A DNA stretch of 5,441 bases. Source: an uncultured Prevotellaceae bacterium. Lineage in GTDB: Bacteria > Bacteroidota > Bacteroidia > Bacteroidales > Bacteroidaceae. How positions within the stretch are numbered: position 1 is the first letter of the stretch; each line of letters starts with the position of its first letter. The translations under genes and the position numbers were made by a program. The DNA lies in contig CALAVF010000012.1 of assembly GCA_937892315.1 (NCBI GenBank), forward strand, positions 1-5,441. Reading direction: 5' to 3'. Shown piece by piece: positions 1 to 5,441 of the stretch. A model generated the notes under the pieces. That model searched no databases. It saw only the letters and a list, made by a program, of their open reading frames with translations, and had not been told where the DNA came from.

Positions 1-1
1 C

Positions 2-319
2 CTCACGCACCACGGTGAACTCCTGCTGATAGTCCTTCTGCATCTGCAGGCCGTTGTACGCCTCCACCTGTCGGCGCACGGTGAGTTGCACCTTGCTGCC
101 GCTGGCGAGCGGACTTTCAGCCCTCACCTTCACACGCGACGCATACACCGCCTTCTTGTCGTAAGACTGGCTTCTGTCCTGCTGCTCGATGCGGCATGGC
201 ACCTGCTCGCCGTTCTGCGAGAGGAAGAGCCTTTCGGTGGTCAGCGACTGCGGACGCATGTACTCGTTGAAAGTCACCTCCACGCCGTCTTCGTAGGCAC
301 GTGCTGTCTGCACATCTGG
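2..319 (-). other. Domain: SbsA-like Ig domain, cut by window edge
   Basis: Residues 1708-1813 start with PDVQTARAYEDGVEVTFNEYM, the usual opening of SbsA-type Ig-like domains (a short strand, then V-x-V-x-F-x-x-x-M). They continue with LTTERLFLSQNGEQVPCRI, a variable loop with KKAVYASRVKVRAESPLASG and the ending strand VQLTVRRQVEAYNG. The last strand (QQEFTVVRE) is at the window edge, so the domain may be nearly complete. Such domains are structural spacers in surface and secreted proteins. What follows, including any C-terminal secretion signal, lies outside the window. Confidence 0.7.
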
Positions 320-3300
320 CAGGGTGTTACGCACCAGCGGGATGTTGATGTCCAACTGTGGGGGTGGTACGGGCAACCAGTCAGAGTAAGCCGTCTCGTA
401 GCCCTCCTTCTCAATCTTCACCTGCCACAAGCCCTGCGGCACGTCCCAGGCATACTTGCCCTCAGCGTCGGTGAGCAGCGGATTCTCCTGACGGAACTCC
501 TCGGCGTTCCACTTCACCACCTCGTCGTGCAGGTCGCCATACTCGTCCTCACCCGTCTGCTTGAAGTAGATGGTCGCCTTGGCATTCTCCACGCGGTTGT
601 CTGCCACGGCTTCATAGACATAGCCAGAGGGGTCGATGATAGCCTGTACACATAAATGTTGCATCCACGGACGTCCCATTTCGGCGCGCAGTGCCGCCCT
701 GCGTCGTTTTTCATTCCACTTCCGGCTTTCCTCATCGCAGTCTAGTAAGTCAAATTCACCCCTGTAGTAAGGCATTTTTTCATTATAGATTGCATCATTA
801 GACATACCTACTGCCAACTTAGTAACAGCAACGATACAACCTCCTAACACACCATTGATAGAGGCTCCTGCTGTTCCCGGAATTGCAGCGATACAATCCT
901 TAATACCCTCTGTCGTTGCCAAATCAGCCGTTGCCAGTCCCGCATACAATATAACTTGTTTTGTACGGAAATCTAATATGTCTTTCTTAAGTCTGTCAGC
1001 ATTGTCCTGGTCTTCTATGCACGGGTCTGGTACCTTATTTGCCATTTTATTCAATTCGTTTATTTTTTCTATCATTTGCCGAATGTCATCGAGAACTGCA
1101 GCCCACGAAAAGACTTCACCGATAGCATTAAAGCGTTGAATCAAATTCCAAGTTTTCAAGGCTGCTCCCCCTTTGGGTGGATAGAAATACTTTTTACCTT
1201 CACTTCCCATTTTTACATAATTCAGCCCTTGCTCACTCAGTTGCTCCATGACTTCTGAGACAATCTGTAGGTTCTTTTTGTTTGCCTGAAGTTTTGTAAG
1301 AGTTTTTACTGCCCGTTTACTTTCCATAAGCCTTCCTAATTTTTCATAATTCTGGAATTTTATTAAGGACTGGGTTTCTCTCAAGGTACATTTGGCTAAC
1401 TCCTTGTTGACGTATTTTAAAGCGTCACGTGAGTACTCCTTGGAAAGATCCACTATACCCAGAAGCGTAATGTAACACTCTGTAAGAGTTGTGAACCACC
1501 AATCAAAATCGCCAACGATTCTTCTGGGGGAAGCCAGCCTCTCGGCTGCTTTTCCTTTCACCTCCATACGGTAGTCGTTCTGGAAATCGACAAGAATGTA
1601 ATGTTCATCCTCCACAAGTTGATAGATGGTACATCCATCGGTCATGTTGATGGGGTTGTAGCCCTCGTTCAACAGTTGCTCTGGGGTGAGACCATCAGTG
1701 TGGGTGACACTGACGTTCTCACCCATGTCAGCATTGTACGAATCCAAGCCTTTTAGGAACTCATCAACATCAACTCCCTCAAGTTCGCTATCAATGGTAT
1801 CAACCAGTTCGTCAAGCGTCATGTCCGTTTCGGCATCTTCACCAATCTTTGCCATGTCAATGCCCATTAGTTCTGCCAACTCGTCAAACAATTGATTCCG
1901 CTTGTCGGCATTCGTTTCAGTGCTCCAAGCCGTCAGGACACGCTCAAACTCTTCGTTATAGGCAGTCAGGCCCTCTCTGTAGCATTCCATCAGATGGGTG
2001 GCGATGTACTGCATATCCGCATCAACCCGTGGTTCTGTCTCATCCAGGAAGTCCACATCCACATTGCACACCGCATCTTGCTGCAAGTTGACGCTGCACA
2101 TCCAATGTCCTGTGGTGCCATCATACTCTGCCTTGAGGTAGTCAACCTCGCCATTTACGGTGGTGTATTCAAGGATGACGTTCTTCACCAGTGTCGAGTC
2201 CGTTGTGTTGAAGATAATCTCGAAGAGGAACGGGTTGCTCGTATGGACGTATGCGGAGTACCATTGGCTCCTCGTATTCTCTGGATTCTCGAAGTCGAAA
2301 TCGATGCACAGGTTCTGGGCATCGGAGATGACCGAACTGTAATCGTCGGGATTGTTCCATGCACCTATCAATGGTGGGTACATCAGCACGTGCAATGGAC
2401 GAACCATGTTCTGGTCATAGGTCACGTTCACCGTCTCGGTCTTCGCCTCGCGTCCCTGCTTGGTCGTGATGACGGCATACACAGGAATGGTTGCCAAGTT
2501 AGGACATTCGGGCAGTTCCACGTGCATGTCCCAACTGCCGTCTGCCAACGACTGGGTCTCGCCCACCAGGATGTCGTTGCCTGCATACACCCTGACAGGG
2601 CAGAGTGCCGGGGCTGTTCCATAAACGGGGAACGAGAGTTTGTAAATCGCATCGGGCGCCACAATCGTCATGTACTTCACCTCGCAGGTAGCAACACCGA
2701 TGGGTTGTGTCACCGTCCTGCCGTCAATGTCGAACTGCACTTTTGCCGATGCCGTCAACGTGCCCTGGTCGATGGCGGTGAGGATGAAGCGGGTCGGCTC
2801 ATCCAGGTAGTCGTTCTCCACAGGGATGCTGAGGTGTCCGTCCTCCATCGTGGCACGCACCATCTTCGTACCCGTCATCGACGAGCCTTCCACAAACTCT
2901 GCCGCATTGAAAGGATAGTCCACCACCAGACGCACGTTGCTCACGCGTTCCTTGATGTCCTCCTTGAAGGCGATGTCGGCACGCAGCGTCACGTTGCAAC
3001 TGGTGCTCACCTCTGTCTTGTTGGGCATGAAGAGGGTCTTGGCATCGTCGATATAGTAGAACGGCGAGGCATCCAGCGTCGGAATCTGGTCGTTCGCCAC
3101 CACGGCAATGATGCCGCTCTCCACCTTCACCTTGTTGCTCACATAGTCCTTGTCTGCCTCCATGCCCACGGCGGTATAGTCGCTCAGGTAGAGCAACTTG
3201 CTCAGCAGCGGGTCGCTGCCCATGGTCACCACGGTGTAGTCGCCATCCTTCAGTCCCGTTAGGGTGAGGGTCGCCTCGGCGAAGGTCTCCTGCCGGCACA

Positions 3301-5440
3301 GCAGTCCGTCAGCGTCGTAGAGGGCTGCCGTCACCTCTTGGTTGTTCGTCCGCAGGAACGACACCTCAACGCCGCCCAACTCCTTCAGGGCGAAGATGAC
3401 GGAATCTGCCTTCTCCTCCTCGTTGCTGAGCGTCACGCTCACCTCCACCGGCATGAACAGGTCTTTCAGGCTCGATGCCGTCAGCCGGATGCGGTCGCCC
3501 ACCTTGGCTCCGCTTAGCAGTTGCACCTCGGGGTATTGCACCATAAGGCTGTCGAGTGCCTCGCCTGTCGTCTCGTTGTAGGCAGCGATGGTGACATTCT
3601 GGTAGTCGCTGTAGTAAGGTAGAGTCTGTCCTTCCTCGTCAGCGGCAACGGAGGCAGTATAAGTGAAGTCGTAGTGGATGGTCGGTCCGGCAAGCGGCGA
3701 CAGGGTGAGGTCGAAGTTGCTGTTAGGGTCAGACAATCTGCTGTACTCCACTGCCTTTCTTGCAGCCACATACCCTCGCGCGGCGGCACTCAGCGTCAGG
3801 TCGCCTGCCGGGGTTTCCAGTTCGTAGCGGCCCAACTGGTCGGTAGTGGCGGTGAACACCTTTCCCACGATACCGTTCATCATCAGCGAGGCGGTGACGG
3901 TAGCGATGCCGACGGGTGTGCCGTCGGTGACAGTCCCCCGTCCACTCAGAGTGAGGGTATCGGGCTTGCTGAGCGTGTAGATGGTCTGTGCCGTAGCCTC
4001 TTTCACCACCAGTTCGGTGCGTGGCGGCACACCGTAGCGGGCAGCCAGTTCGGTGGGCAGGGTGATGCCATAGAGCAGTCGGGTGCCCTCCACCTGTCTG
4101 GCGAGGGTGCTGCCCGTGCCGATGCGGTTGCCCATCGCGTCCATCCAGACGATGGTGGTCTGGTCGGTCACGTCGGTGGGGTTGCCACCCTCCTCTTCGG
4201 CAGGAGTCTGTACGGTCAGTTGCACGGTGTGCATGGGCTGTACGCTCTTGAAGGTCATCTCCATCGGCTTTCCGCTCAGGGTGAGGGTGTCGGTGGAGGC
4301 AATCAGCACGCCCTGCGGACTCATCAGGTGGGCGGTGTAAGGCTCCTCGTTGGTCTGTGCGTAGAAGATGTAGGAGGGGCGTTCATCGACGATGTATTTG
4401 ATCTGTTCGCCTGTCCGTGCGTTGCAGAGCAGGAGCGACATGCCCTCGTAGCGTCCGTCCGTGAAGTTGTCGGGCAGGTCAACGGTGATGTTCTCCGCAT
4501 CGCCTTCGGGGATGGGGAGGATGTCGGCAAATTTGTTCCAAAGCGTATCTGCCTTGTAGGCGGCAACAGACTGCTCGGGCACATAGAGGGTGCAGCCAGC
4601 AGGGAGTTTATCGAAATGTTCACTTGTGATGTAGTCAAGAACAGTTGGTGGAACGGATGCATAAAGCGTGACATCCTCCAATACTGGATAATTCCCCCAG
4701 TAAAAATGCCTGAGTTGTTCTATGTTCGATGGCAGAATCAGTTTCTTCAACGTTGGTACAAAATATGAAGACAAAGTGTTCTCGAAAGCATAATCATAGT
4801 TGTAATGCGTTACTCCGTAGGTGTGGCGCAAATCTACGGTTTCTATATTCGGGAATTCAATTTCACAGTTACCACAGTTATACCCATTCGACATCCAGTC
4901 CAAGGTTGATACATCCCCCAATTCCCCTATTACTGTCACCTTCTTCACATCAGCCTTGTTTACTCCGTAGCGCTCTACAATGGCATCAACTGTACCACGC
5001 ATGCCATAGGCATGGTAATATACGTTTTTCCCATAGGTCTGGAAGCCACTGACAATAAGTTCACCCGTCGATGCATTCCAGCCACCAGGGGAAGGATTGC
5101 CTGGCAGTTTTGGGTAATCGGGGTCATACTCTCCATAGAGATAGATGTCAACATCATGGTCGGGCATGAAGAACAAGAAGGAACCCAATTCACCCCCATG
5201 TACGTGGTAATTCTCATCGCCTTTCTGGTGAATCTTCTGTCCATCGATTTCCATATAGGTGTATTTCCATCCTGTACCCACAGAGCCAACAACAATGACG
5301 CTGTCACCCGCTTCCAGGCTAATACCGTATGCGGTACCATCCCAGCCAGATTCATACTCAGGACGACCGTCTGTTATCATGAGCAGATTGGCATCATCGG
5401 TGTAAAAACTTACGTCTCCATGTGACCCAATGGTAGAAAT
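2..5440 (-). CDS. Giant multidomain exported protein (LRR, carboxypeptidase-regulatory-like and Ig-like domains), partial at both ends
   Basis: One minus-strand frame is open across the whole window and gives 1,813 residues without a stop. Neither start nor stop is present, so total length, signal peptide and C-terminal sorting signal cannot be judged. The translation is protein-like throughout: alternating beta-strand patterns, a BspA-type LRR ending near residues 165-310, TDxxGxY-type regulatory-like folds near 500-560 and 1603-1703, Ig-like units in between, a mainly helical region near 1140-1598, and an SbsA-like Ig domain at the end. Proteins built this way in Bacteroidota are normally exported and act at the cell surface or outside it, in adhesion or host and glycan contact; that role is inference here. 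No catalytic motif is visible. There is no frameshift or in-frame stop. Composition and codon use shift towards AT between roughly 740 and 1500. The coding call is very secure; the function is unknown. Confidence 0.95.
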   Translation of the reverse strand, partial: MSTIGSHGDVSFYTDDANLLMITDGRPEYESGWDGTAYGISLEAGDSVIVVGSVGTGWKYTYMEIDGQKIHQKGDENYHVHGGELGSFLFFMPDHDVDIYLYGEYDPDYPKLPGNPSPGGWNASTGELIVSGFQTYGKNVYYHAYGMRGTVDAIVERYGVNKADVKKVTVIGELGDVSTLDWMSNGYNCGNCEIEFPNIETVDLRHTYGVTHYNYDYAFENTLSSYFVPTLKKLILPSNIEQLRHFYWGNYPVLEDVTLYASVPPTVLDYITSEHFDKLPAGCTLYVPEQSVAAYKADTLWNKFADILPIPEGDAENITVDLPDNFTDGRYEGMSLLLCNARTGEQIKYIVDERPSYIFYAQTNEEPYTAHLMSPQGVLIASTDTLTLSGKPMEMTFKSVQPMHTVQLTVQTPAEEEGGNPTDVTDQTTIVWMDAMGNRIGTGSTLARQVEGTRLLYGITLPTELAARYGVPPRTELVVKEATAQTIYTLSKPDTLTLSGRGTVTDGTPVGIATVTASLMMNGIVGKVFTATTDQLGRYELETPAGDLTLSAAARGYVAARKAVEYSRLSDPNSNFDLTLSPLAGPTIHYDFTYTASVAADEEGQTLPYYSDYQNVTIAAYNETTGEALDSLMVQYPEVQLLSGAKVGDRIRLTASSLKDLFMPVEVSVTLSNEEEKADSVIFALKELGGVEVSFLRTNNQEVTAALYDADGLLCRQETFAEATLTLTGLKDGDYTVVTMGSDPLLSKLLYLSDYTAVGMEADKDYVSNKVKVESGIIAVVANDQIPTLDASPFYYIDDAKTLFMPNKTEVSTSCNVTLRADIAFKEDIKERVSNVRLVVDYPFNAAEFVEGSSMTGTKMVRATMEDGHLSIPVENDYLDEPTRFILTAIDQGTLTASAKVQFDIDGRTVTQPIGVATCEVKYMTIVAPDAIYKLSFPVYGTAPALCPVRVYAGNDILVGETQSLADGSWDMHVELPECPNLATIPVYAVITTKQGREAKTETVNVTYDQNMVRPLHVLMYPPLIGAWNNPDDYSSVISDAQNLCIDFDFENPENTRSQWYSAYVHTSNPFLFEIIFNTTDSTLVKNVILEYTTVNGEVDYLKAEYDGTTGHWMCSVNLQQDAVCNVDVDFLDETEPRVDADMQYIATHLMECYREGLTAYNEEFERVLTAWSTETNADKRNQLFDELAELMGIDMAKIGEDAETDMTLDELVDTIDSELEGVDVDEFLKGLDSYNADMGENVSVTHTDGLTPEQLLNEGYNPINMTDGCTIYQLVEDEHYILVDFQNDYRMEVKGKAAERLASPRRIVGDFDWWFTTLTECYITLLGIVDLSKEYSRDALKYVNKELAKCTLRETQSLIKFQNYEKLGRLMESKRAVKTLTKLQANKKNLQIVSEVMEQLSEQGLNYVKMGSEGKKYFYPPKGGAALKTWNLIQRFNAIGEVFSWAAVLDDIRQMIEKINELNKMANKVPDPCIEDQDNADRLKKDILDFRTKQVILYAGLATADLATTEGIKDCIAAIPGTAGASINGVLGGCIVAVTKLAVGMSNDAIYNEKMPYYRGEFDLLDCDEESRKWNEKRRRAALRAEMGRPWMQHLCVQAIIDPSGYVYEAVADNRVENAKATIYFKQTGEDEYGDLHDEVVKWNAEEFRQENPLLTDAEGKYAWDVPQGLWQVKIEKEGYETAYSDWLPVPPPQLDINIPLVRNTLPDVQTARAYEDGVEVTFNEYMRPQSLTTERLFLSQNGEQVPCRIEQQDRSQSYDKKAVYASRVKVRAESPLASGSKVQLTVRRQVEAYNGLQMQKDYQQEFTVVRE
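332..634 (-). other. Domain: DPSGYVYEAV motif and carboxypeptidase-regulatory-like, copy 2
   Basis: Residues 1603-1703 open with DPSGYVYEAVADNRVENAK and a TIYFKQT strand. They continue through a long acidic and aromatic insert (DEYGDLHDEVVKWNAEE) and the core turn LLTDAEGKYAWDVPQG, closing with LWQVKIEKEGYET and a Pro-rich tail (WLPVPPPQL). The TDxxGxYxxxVPxGxxxVxxxxxGYE pattern is the classic signature of the regulatory-like fold. From memory, the D-P-S-G-x-V-Y-E-A-V opening is shared by many large exported proteins in gut bacteria. This is the strongest family match in the window. Confidence 0.8.
647..2023 (-). other. Domain: large mainly helical cassette
   Basis: Residues 1140-1598 break with the beta stalk and are rich in Leu, Lys, Glu and Ala with amphipathic spacing. 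Examples are MQYIATHLMECYREGL, NQLFDELAELMG, ALKYVNKELAKCTLRETQSLI, LQIVSEVMEQLSEQG and MIEKINELNKMANKV; several could form coiled coils. The region also has an acidic tract (1718-1843), a small beta insert (IYQLVEDEHYILVDF) and a Gly/Ala-rich hydrophobic segment (806-895). It ends with a basic run (RKWNEKRRRAALRAE) just before the DPSGYVYEAV motif. No known enzyme or toxin motif is recognisable. The AT-richer composition is confined to part of this cassette (about 740-1500). Confidence 0.6.
806..895 (-). other. Gly/Ala-rich hydrophobic segment in helical cassette
   Basis: Thirty residues (1516-1545) run CIAAIPGTAGASINGVLGG and on through CIVAVTKLAVG. They carry small residues at regular spacing (G-x-x-G/A-like), two cysteines and only one charged residue. 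The segment is long enough to span a membrane or form a tightly packed buried hairpin. In exported proteins such glycine-zipper-like segments can be membrane-inserting, but buried helical hairpins look the same in sequence, so its role is open. Confidence 0.5.
2024..2407 (-). other. Domain: beta domain with NPFLFEIIF strand, unnamed
   Basis: Residues 1012-1139 contain NLCIDFDFENPEN, an aromatic stretch (QWYSAYVHTSNP), the strand FLFEIIFNTTD, VKNVILEYTTVNGEVDYLKAEYDGTTGHW and a closing CNVDVDFLDET. The sequence 'F-x-F-x-x-x-F, V-x-x-V, L-x-A-x-Y-D-x-x-T-x-x-W' recurs, from memory, in large exported proteins just before a helical region and a DPSGYVYEAV module. Three cysteines (C at IDF-side, MC-S and VC-N positions) could pair after export. 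I cannot name a family. Confidence 0.45.
2414..2701 (-). other. Domain: bacterial Ig-like
   Basis: Residues 914-1009 follow the common bacterial Ig-like layout: an opening PVYGTAPALCPVRVYAGND strand pair, a V-G-E-T-Q-S-L-A-D-G-S-W turn, a D-M-H-V-E-L-P strand and a final IPVYAVITTKQG and ETVNVTYD pair. Units of the form 'vertical strand, G-x-W, strand, YA-x-I-T' act as repeated spacers in exported proteins of gut Bacteroidota and Firmicutes. The placement just before the NPFLFEIIF domain fits a conserved order that I recall from large uncharacterised proteins. Confidence 0.6.
2702..3217 (-). other. Domain: Ig-like beta region
   Basis: Residues 742-913 include YVSNKVKVESGIIAVV, then CNVTLRADIAFKED, VSNVRLVVDYPFNAAEFVEGS and an acidic GHLSIPVE turn, closing with TRFILTAIDQG and ASAKVQFDIDG. 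The spacing of the V-x-L-x-V-D-x-P strand and the later F-x-L-T-A strand resembles DUF11- or cohesin-like sandwiches in bacterial surface proteins. It probably covers more than one sandwich; the boundaries inside it are guesses. No catalytic residues are evident. Confidence 0.4.
3218..3370 (-). other. Domain: CnaB/prealbumin-like beta unit
   Basis: Residues 691-741 read VEVSFLRTNNQEVTAALYD, then a short variable turn, then ATLTLTGLKDGDYTVVTMG. A closing L-x-x-G-x-Y-T-V strand is typical of CnaB (SpaA-like) or prealbumin-like folds used as stalk units in surface proteins. The Lys, Asn and Glu needed for an isopeptide bond cannot be assigned from sequence alone, so I do not claim one. The unit is followed by a connecting stretch (LLSKLLYLSDY, VESGIIAVVANDQIPTLD) with the same beta character. 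Confidence 0.45.
3371..3760 (-). other. Unassigned beta-rich stretch
   Basis: Residues 561-690 continue the open frame with beta-strand patterns such as YQNVTIAAYNETTG, VGDRIRLTASS, PVEVSVTLSN and ADSVIFALKELGG. The PVEVSVTL strand followed by an acidic turn looks like the end of an Ig-like or CnaB-like sandwich, but I cannot assign a family. The stretch has no hydrophobic helix, cysteine cluster or low-complexity tract. It separates the first regulatory-like domain from the CnaB-like unit. Confidence 0.4.
3761..3943 (-). other. Domain: carboxypeptidase-regulatory-like, copy 1
   Basis: Residues 500-560 show the pattern of the transthyretin-like carboxypeptidase regulatory fold: an opening G-x-V-T-D-G-T-P-V strand, a variable strand with TVTASLM, the central TTDQLGRYELETPAGD turn (TDxxGxYxxxxPxG) and a closing LSAAARGYVA strand. 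Such domains are small beta-sandwich spacers or binding units in exported proteins and have no enzymatic activity. In Bacteroidota they are common at the start of SusC-like transporters and in large surface proteins. This copy follows the repeated beta units directly. Confidence 0.7.
3941..3961 (-). repeat. Internal repeat copy 2 (DTLTLSG coding)
   Basis: This is the partner of the repeat at 4271-4291, differing at 3 of 21 bases. It encodes DTLTLSG immediately before the first carboxypeptidase-regulatory-like domain. Looser echoes downstream (GDLTLSAA, FDLTLSPL, ATLTLTG) are better explained as ordinary beta strands than as further copies. Confidence 0.6.
4271..4291 (-). repeat. Internal repeat copy 1 (DTLTLSG coding)
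   Basis: These 21 bases encode DTLTLSG and match the copy at 3941-3961 at 18 of 21 positions by direct comparison. The copies are 330 bases (110 codons) apart and lie at equivalent ends of two beta units, so they probably reflect an old in-frame domain duplication. Confidence 0.6.
4511..4948 (-). other. Domain: short BspA-type leucine-rich repeat block
   Basis: Residues 165-310 contain degenerate LRR strands with the BspA-like spacing (VKKVTVIGEL, NIETVDLR, LKKLILPSNI, LEDVTLYA). They close with the usual terminal signature, LPAGCTLYVPEQSVAAYKA followed by W..F. In Bacteroidota this ending marks the last repeat of LRR_5 (BspA-like) domains, which occur in surface adhesins and in many uncharacterised exported proteins. 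Only about four or five repeats are recognisable, so the block is short for the family. A CGNC pair (CxxC) sits in the second repeat. Ligand binding is inference from the family; no ligand can be named. Confidence 0.75.
4949..5122 (-). other. Domain: Pro/Gly-rich linker with GWNxxTGEL module
   Basis: Residues 107-164 begin with a Pro/Gly linker (YPKLPGNPSPGG) and continue with GWNASTGELIVSGF and an aromatic strand (KNVYYHAYGM). Linkers with a W-[ND]-x-x-T-G-E-L signature commonly join repeats in large exported Bacteroidota proteins, which helps the taxonomic call. The end, RYGVNKAD, leads straight into the first leucine-rich strand. No function beyond spacing can be read from the sequence. 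Confidence 0.45.
5123..5338 (-). other. Domain: beta-rich module ending in FMPDHDVDIY (InlB B-repeat-like)
   Basis: Residues 35-106 form short alternating strands (GDSVIVVGSV, YTYMEIDG) and end in FFMPDHDVDIYLYGEYDP. An F-x-M-P-D-H-D-V ending is typical of the small InlB B-repeat or Flg_new-like beta repeats that occur singly or in series in exported Bacteroidota and Firmicutes proteins, where they act as stalk or spacer units. The start of the module is uncertain. Sequence before it (residues 1-34) looks like the same kind of protein, but I cannot assign it. The family match is from memory of the motif, not a search. Confidence 0.5.
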
Positions 5441-5441
5441 A

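Larger units (their letters stand above)
3941..4510 (-). other. Domain: two related beta units, each ending in DTLTLSG
   Basis: Residues 311-500 are beta-rich and seem to hold two diverged copies of one unit. The first runs from ITVDLPDNF to STDTLTLSG. The second contains TIVWMDAMGNRIGTG, an EGTRLLYGITLP strand and LAARYGVPP, and ends in KPDTLTLSG. The two DTLTLSG codings lie 330 bases apart. An acidic Gly-rich linker (PAEEEGGNP) separates the units. Nothing points to catalysis. The fold is probably a small beta-sandwich stalk or binding unit; I cannot name a family with confidence. Confidence 0.45.

Noticed and set aside
86..655. Plus-strand ORF of 189 codons, and the similar one at 5012-5425
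   Set aside because: Both are complements of well-supported domains (the SbsA-like and regulatory-like domains, and the beta module with FMPDHDVDIY).
740..1500. AT-rich block as an intergenic region with promoters
   Set aside because: The minus-strand frame stays open throughout and gives helical, protein-like sequence that joins both flanks without a break.
1718..1843. EF-hand or dockerin calcium loop in the acidic tract
   Set aside because: With the loop glycine of DSELEGVDVDEF at position 6, position 8 is Asp instead of hydrophobic and position 12 is Phe instead of Glu, so the loop is not canonical.
332..2023. Rhs/YD-repeat or polymorphic toxin with a C-terminal effector
   Set aside because: There are no YD repeats, no DPxGL-type Rhs core ending and no pre-toxin motif. 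The helical cassette lies inside the chain, with structural domains after it, and is not at a C-terminal end.
1892..3262. Long plus-strand ORF of 456 codons
   Set aside because: It is codon-aligned and antisense to the minus-strand gene. It is rich in His, Val, Leu and Arg in no domain pattern, as expected of a complement of GTG, CAC, GAG and CTG-rich coding sequence. It stays open only because the real gene avoids TTA, CTA and TCA codons here.
2799..3299. Minus-strand ORF of 166 codons in another frame, with smaller ones at 514-735, 2169-2360, 2428-2664, 3514-3789, 4324-4674 and 4975-5355
   Set aside because: They overlap the continuous open frame out of phase and give Arg/Pro/Ser-rich or otherwise unstructured translations.
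3674..4768. Plus-strand ORF of 364 codons
   Set aside because: Same antisense register as the real gene; low-plausibility protein with no recognisable domain. The minus-strand translation of the same bases gives clear beta domains and the LRR ending.

Overview
The window lies wholly inside one very large minus-strand gene. On that strand, the frame with codons on plus-strand triplets 2-4, 5-7 and so on up to 5438-5440 has no stop codon. It encodes 1,813 consecutive residues, with the start codon beyond position 5441 and the stop codon before position 1. I see no gene boundary, promoter, terminator, RNA gene, CRISPR array or mobile element. Residue numbers below are window residues: residue 1 is at 5440-5438 and residue 1813 at 4-2.

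The protein reads as an exported, multidomain surface or secreted protein of Bacteroidota, most likely a gut, oral or rumen Bacteroidales member (Prevotella/Bacteroides-like). This rests on a BspA-type leucine-rich-repeat ending (LYVPEQSVAAYKA...W..F), a G-W-N-x-x-T-G-E-L linker, carboxypeptidase-regulatory-like beta domains and an SbsA-type Ig-like domain. The genus cannot be fixed from this sequence.

From N to C (right to left on the plus strand) the layout is as follows. A beta module ends in FMPDHDVDIY (5338-5123). A Pro/Gly linker follows (5122-4949), then a short BspA-like LRR block (4948-4511). Two related beta units each end in DTLTLSG (4510-3941). A carboxypeptidase-regulatory-like domain (3943-3761) precedes unassigned beta sequence (3760-3371). 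A CnaB/prealbumin-like unit (3370-3218) is followed by two or three Ig-like domains (3217-2414) and a beta domain with an NPFLFEIIF strand (2407-2024). A long, largely helical, AT-richer region (2023-647) contains an acidic stretch and a Gly/Ala-rich hydrophobic segment. The window ends with a DPSGYVYEAV motif opening a second carboxypeptidase-regulatory-like domain (634-332) and an SbsA-like Ig domain (319-2).

The probable plan is a beta-sandwich stalk carrying an LRR module near one end and a helical cassette near the other. From memory, the C-terminal order (FTF-like beta domain, helical region, DPSGYVYEAV, regulatory-like domain, Ig-like domain) recurs in large uncharacterised exported proteins of gut bacteria, so the protein probably belongs to a known but functionally undescribed family. 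No enzyme active site is visible. I found no convincing new system; the most interesting part is the compositionally distinct helical cassette with its glycine-rich hydrophobic segment.
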